Shown: positions 62,107-64,000 of the stretch, one piece after another
Position numbering within the stretch: the stretch's first letter is position 1
Layout of the letters: each line of letters starts with the position of its first letter
Source of the DNA: Clostridia bacterium
GTDB lineage: Bacteria; Bacillota; Clostridia; Oscillospirales; Acutalibacteraceae
Reading direction: 5' to 3'
Assembly: GCA_017622555.1 (NCBI GenBank)
Contig: JAGAQV010000014.1
Location: forward strand, 62,001-126,000
Length of the DNA stretch: 64,000 bases
Position numbers and translations under genes: made by a program
Notes under the pieces: model-generated
Database searches by the model: none
The model's input: the letters and a program-made list of their open reading frames with translations, nothing else
Told to the model about the DNA's origin: nothing

Positions 62107-62277
62107 AAATTATAGTTTATCGGGCTTGCGCCCCAAAGAATAAATAATAAAGAAGAAATAAGAAAAAAAGTGTGCCTACGGCACGATATATAAATCTGTC
62201 GGCAAAGCCGACACCGATTTTATTCTTTATTCTTTCTTATTTATTATTTTATCGCCTCAGCGATAAACCCCAATTTA
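62107..62277. repeat. Palindromic intergenic element, copy B
   Basis: Shares the 18-base left end AAATTATAGTTTATCGGG and the right end TCGCCTCAGCGATAA with the element at 6678-6797. The interior differs: an A/G-rich arm (AATAAATAATAAAGAAG) and a T/C-rich arm (about 62220-62250) that partly pair, enclosing the hairpins GTGCC/GGCAC and GTCGGC/GCCGAC. No coding frame. Confidence 0.65.
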
Positions 62278-62288
62278 TATCTCCATAA

Positions 62289-62317
62289 TTGACACGTATT
62301 TGTTACTATGGTATAAT
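62289..62317 (+). promoter_or_regulatory. Promoter of the 62.3-kb membrane gene
   Basis: TTGACA (62289-62294), 17-bp spacer, TATAAT (62312-62317): perfect consensus, immediately after the palindromic element. Confidence 0.9.
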
Positions 62318-62344
62318 TATAAAAAATCTTGAGGAGAATGCACA

Positions 62345-63070
62345 ATGTCACTTGCAAAGAAAAAATTCAGTATATCGGCGCTTATTGCTTGCCTTTCATT
62401 TTTATATCTTGCATTTTCGCCCGCTGTTTTAAACCCATTATATAACATAATGTTAGGTCAGCCCTTTCGCACAATTATAAGCAACTTTTTTGCATCTATT
62501 TTTAGCTTTGGCAGTATTATAAGCTTTATAGCCTGCCTTACCACAGCTGTAGGTATATTCACAAAATTTGATAAAATTGCCTTTGCAATTACTTCTGCTT
62601 TATTTTGGCTAAGCTCTGTAATAAACCTGATAACAAGCATTGTTAATTCCTTTAAATATGAATATTACCACTTAGGCTTTGGCGGTGTTCTTTCAAGCTT
62701 GTCATATATACTTACATACTTTTTGTTCTTTGCAGTTGCGCTTTGGCTCACTATTTTGTTCTTTACAAAAAAAGAAACGCCCAAGTTTTTAAAGGGTTTG
62801 GTTTTTGTTCCTGTTGCTATTTTGCTTTTAATTTGCTTTTTCGCTTTCTTTACAAATGTTTCGGCTATAATTTCAGCTTTTGTAAACGGTCTTGGCAGCA
62901 AATGGATGCTTTATTCAATTATTACTAATTTAATGAGCATTTTTAACCGCTTTGTTTTATTAATCGGCTTTACGGCCGCTTCGTTTAAGCTTGCAGACTT
63001 AAAGAAGAAGCCTAAAAACACAGTTGAGATTAGCGAAGAAGTCGTAGTTGAAAACGTAACGACCGAATAA
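62345..63070 (+). CDS. Polytopic membrane protein, unknown
   Basis: A 241-residue protein with six predicted membrane helices (about 10-30, 40-65, 68-95, 110-140, 150-175, 190-215) and a charged C-terminal tail (KKKPKNTVEISEEVVVENV). I do not recognise a family. It has a consensus promoter, a strong ribosome site (GAGGAG) and a terminator, so it is a well-expressed single gene. No neighbour gives a functional hint; sigG is convergent downstream. Confidence 0.7.
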   Translation: MSLAKKKFSISALIACLSFLYLAFSPAVLNPLYNIMLGQPFRTIISNFFASIFSFGSIISFIACLTTAVGIFTKFDKIAFAITSALFWLSSVINLITSIVNSFKYEYYHLGFGGVLSSLSYILTYFLFFAVALWLTILFFTKKETPKFLKGLVFVPVAILLLICFFAFFTNVSAIISAFVNGLGSKWMLYSIITNLMSIFNRFVLLIGFTAASFKLADLKKKPKNTVEISEEVVVENVTTE

Positions 63071-63072
63071 TT

Positions 63073-63101
63073 TAAAGCGCCGTTTTAAACGGCGCTTTTT
63101 C
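63073..63101. terminator. Bidirectional terminator between the membrane gene and sigG
   Basis: AAAGCGCCGTTT pairs with AAACGGCGCTTT, followed by T on the plus strand. Confidence 0.8.
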
Positions 63102-63861
63102 ATTCTCTTATTTTTTGAAGCGCACCCTTTTCAAGACGGGAAACCTGCGCTTGTGAAATACCAATTTCCTCGGACACTTCCATTTGTGTTTTTCCCTGCA
63201 TAAAGCGTAAGGATAAAATATGCTTTTCACGGTCGCTTAAATTTTTAATTGCCTCCTTAAAAGCAATTTCGCTTAGCCAATTATTATCGTCGTTTTTGTC
63301 GCCCACTTGGTCTAAAACGTAAATTGTATCGCCCCCGTCGGAATATACAGGGTCATAAAGCGAAATTGGGCTTACCACACTTTCAAGCGCTATTACAATG
63401 TCTTCAACGGGTAATTTTAGCTCATTCGCAATTTCCTGCACTTGTGGTTCCTTTCCTGTTTTTGCTGTTAGTTTTTCCTTTACCTGCATTGCTTTATATG
63501 CTGTGTCCTTAATTGAACGACTTACTCTTATAGAATTATTATCCCTTAAATATCGCCTTATTTCGCCGATTATCATTGGTACGGCATAGGTTGAAAACCG
63601 TACGTTTTGCGAAATATCAAAGTTATCAATTGATTTTATAAGCCCTATACACCCCACTTGAAACAAATCGTCTAAATTTTCGCCCCTGTTTGTAAAACGC
63701 TGAATAACGCTTAAAACCAGCCTTAAATTGCCGTTTATAAGCTCCTCTCTGGCAATATTATCCCCTGCTCTTGTGCGTTTTAAAAGCGCTTCATTTTGCG
63801 CCTCACGAAGCACAGGCAGCTTTGCGGTATCCACCCCGCATATTGAAACCTTGTTATACAT
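63100..63861 (-). CDS. sigG: Late forespore sigma factor SigG
   Basis: RNA polymerase sigma factor for late forespore genes such as SASPs. The roughly 253-residue protein begins MYNKVSICGVDTAKLPVL, the SigG N-terminal signature, and has region 2 (NGNLRLVLSVIQRF, LDDLFQVGCIGLIKSIDNFD, VRFSTYAVPMIIGEIRRYLR), region 3 and region 4 (EKHILSLRFMQGKTQMEVSEEIGISQAQVSRLEKGAL in parts). The ATG at 63861 has GGAGGTG upstream; the frame opens 43 codons earlier through non-family sequence. A 14-bp palindrome ACCGT-TTAT-ACGGT lies 38 bases upstream. Confidence 0.95.
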   Translation of the reverse strand: MYNKVSICGVDTAKLPVLREAQNEALLKRTRAGDNIAREELINGNLRLVLSVIQRFTNRGENLDDLFQVGCIGLIKSIDNFDISQNVRFSTYAVPMIIGEIRRYLRDNNSIRVSRSIKDTAYKAMQVKEKLTAKTGKEPQVQEIANELKLPVEDIVIALESVVSPISLYDPVYSDGGDTIYVLDQVGDKNDDNNWLSEIAFKEAIKNLSDREKHILSLRFMQGKTQMEVSEEIGISQAQVSRLEKGALQKIRE

Positions 63862-63956
63862 AACAGCACCTCCATTAAGGATTATTTCCGTTATGTATAC
63901 CGTATAAACGGTGAAAATATTTTTCCCGTTGACAAATTTCACTTGTTTTTTCGAAA

Positions 63957-63966
63957 TTGGTATAAT
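63957..63966 (+). promoter_or_regulatory. Possible promoter for a gene beyond the right edge
   Basis: TTGGTATAAT is a TGn-extended -10 on the plus strand; the -35 is weak (TTCACT, 17 bp upstream). The last 34 bases show no recognisable gene. Confidence 0.3.
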
Positions 63967-64000
63967 ATTACATTTAAAAATAAAAACCAACCCCGAAGCT

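Overview
The window comes from a low-GC, Gram-positive, endospore-forming anaerobe of the Clostridia, most like an Oscillospiraceae/Ruminococcaceae-type gut bacterium (lineage is inference). Support: sporulation genes (sigG, an alpha/beta small acid-soluble spore protein, yqfC-yqfD, a YlbJ-like protein), the CtsR-McsA-McsB-ClpC stress operon, a type III glutamine synthetase, a meso-diaminopimelate-type MurE (DNPR motif), RNase J, an NfnAB ferredoxin:NADP enzyme, and T-box and lysine riboswitch control. Almost all of it is core chromosome. I see no CRISPR array, prophage, transposase or recognisable defence locus.

Layout. 0-6.7 kb: partial recJ, a zinc-ribbon membrane gene, a TtcA-family thiolase, an NhaC-type transporter behind a lysine riboswitch, uvrC, a lipoprotein and a small membrane protein whose Shine-Dalgarno sits inside a terminator hairpin. 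6.7-7.4 kb: palindromic repeats, tRNA-Arg with a duplicated 3' end, and tRNA-Thr. 7.5-9.1 kb: trpB alone under a tryptophan T-box. 9.1-21.4 kb: the division/cell-wall cluster mraZ-rsmH-ftsL-PBP-murE-mraY-ftsW-murG-murA-ftsQ-ftsZ, without murF, murD or murC. 21.4-26 kb: ctsR-mcsA-mcsB-clpC. 26-28.9 kb: a 39-residue Cys-rich peptide, glnN and a membrane-anchored protein. 29-36.4 kb: rnjA-rplI-dnaB-tilS-hpt-ftsH. 36.5-40.1 kb: a membrane gene, trmO and nfnA-nfnB. 40.1-44.7 kb (plus strand): trmL, pgk-tpiA-gpmI, SASP.

44.7-48.3 kb is a decaying sugar-acid locus: intact uxaC and two SGNH hydrolases lie between a uxaB-like deletion remnant and a ribokinase remnant. 48.4-57.9 kb holds mutS2, recO, era, ybeY, phoH and yqfC-yqfD, a conserved Firmicutes neighbourhood interrupted between phoH and yqfD by a divergent AraC regulator and a frameshifted GH30 glycosidase. 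57.9-64 kb has the YlbJ-like gene, rpsF-ssb-rpsR behind a structured leader, a string of nested palindromes, coaX with an ECF S component, a membrane protein and sigG.

The least explained features are intergenic: two copies of a palindromic element with conserved ends but unrelated interiors (6.7 and 62.1 kb), a 101-bp three-hairpin element closed by a 12-bp stem (60.4 kb), and the tRNA-Arg 3'-end duplication. Coding starts were moved where a good Shine-Dalgarno favours a downstream codon.
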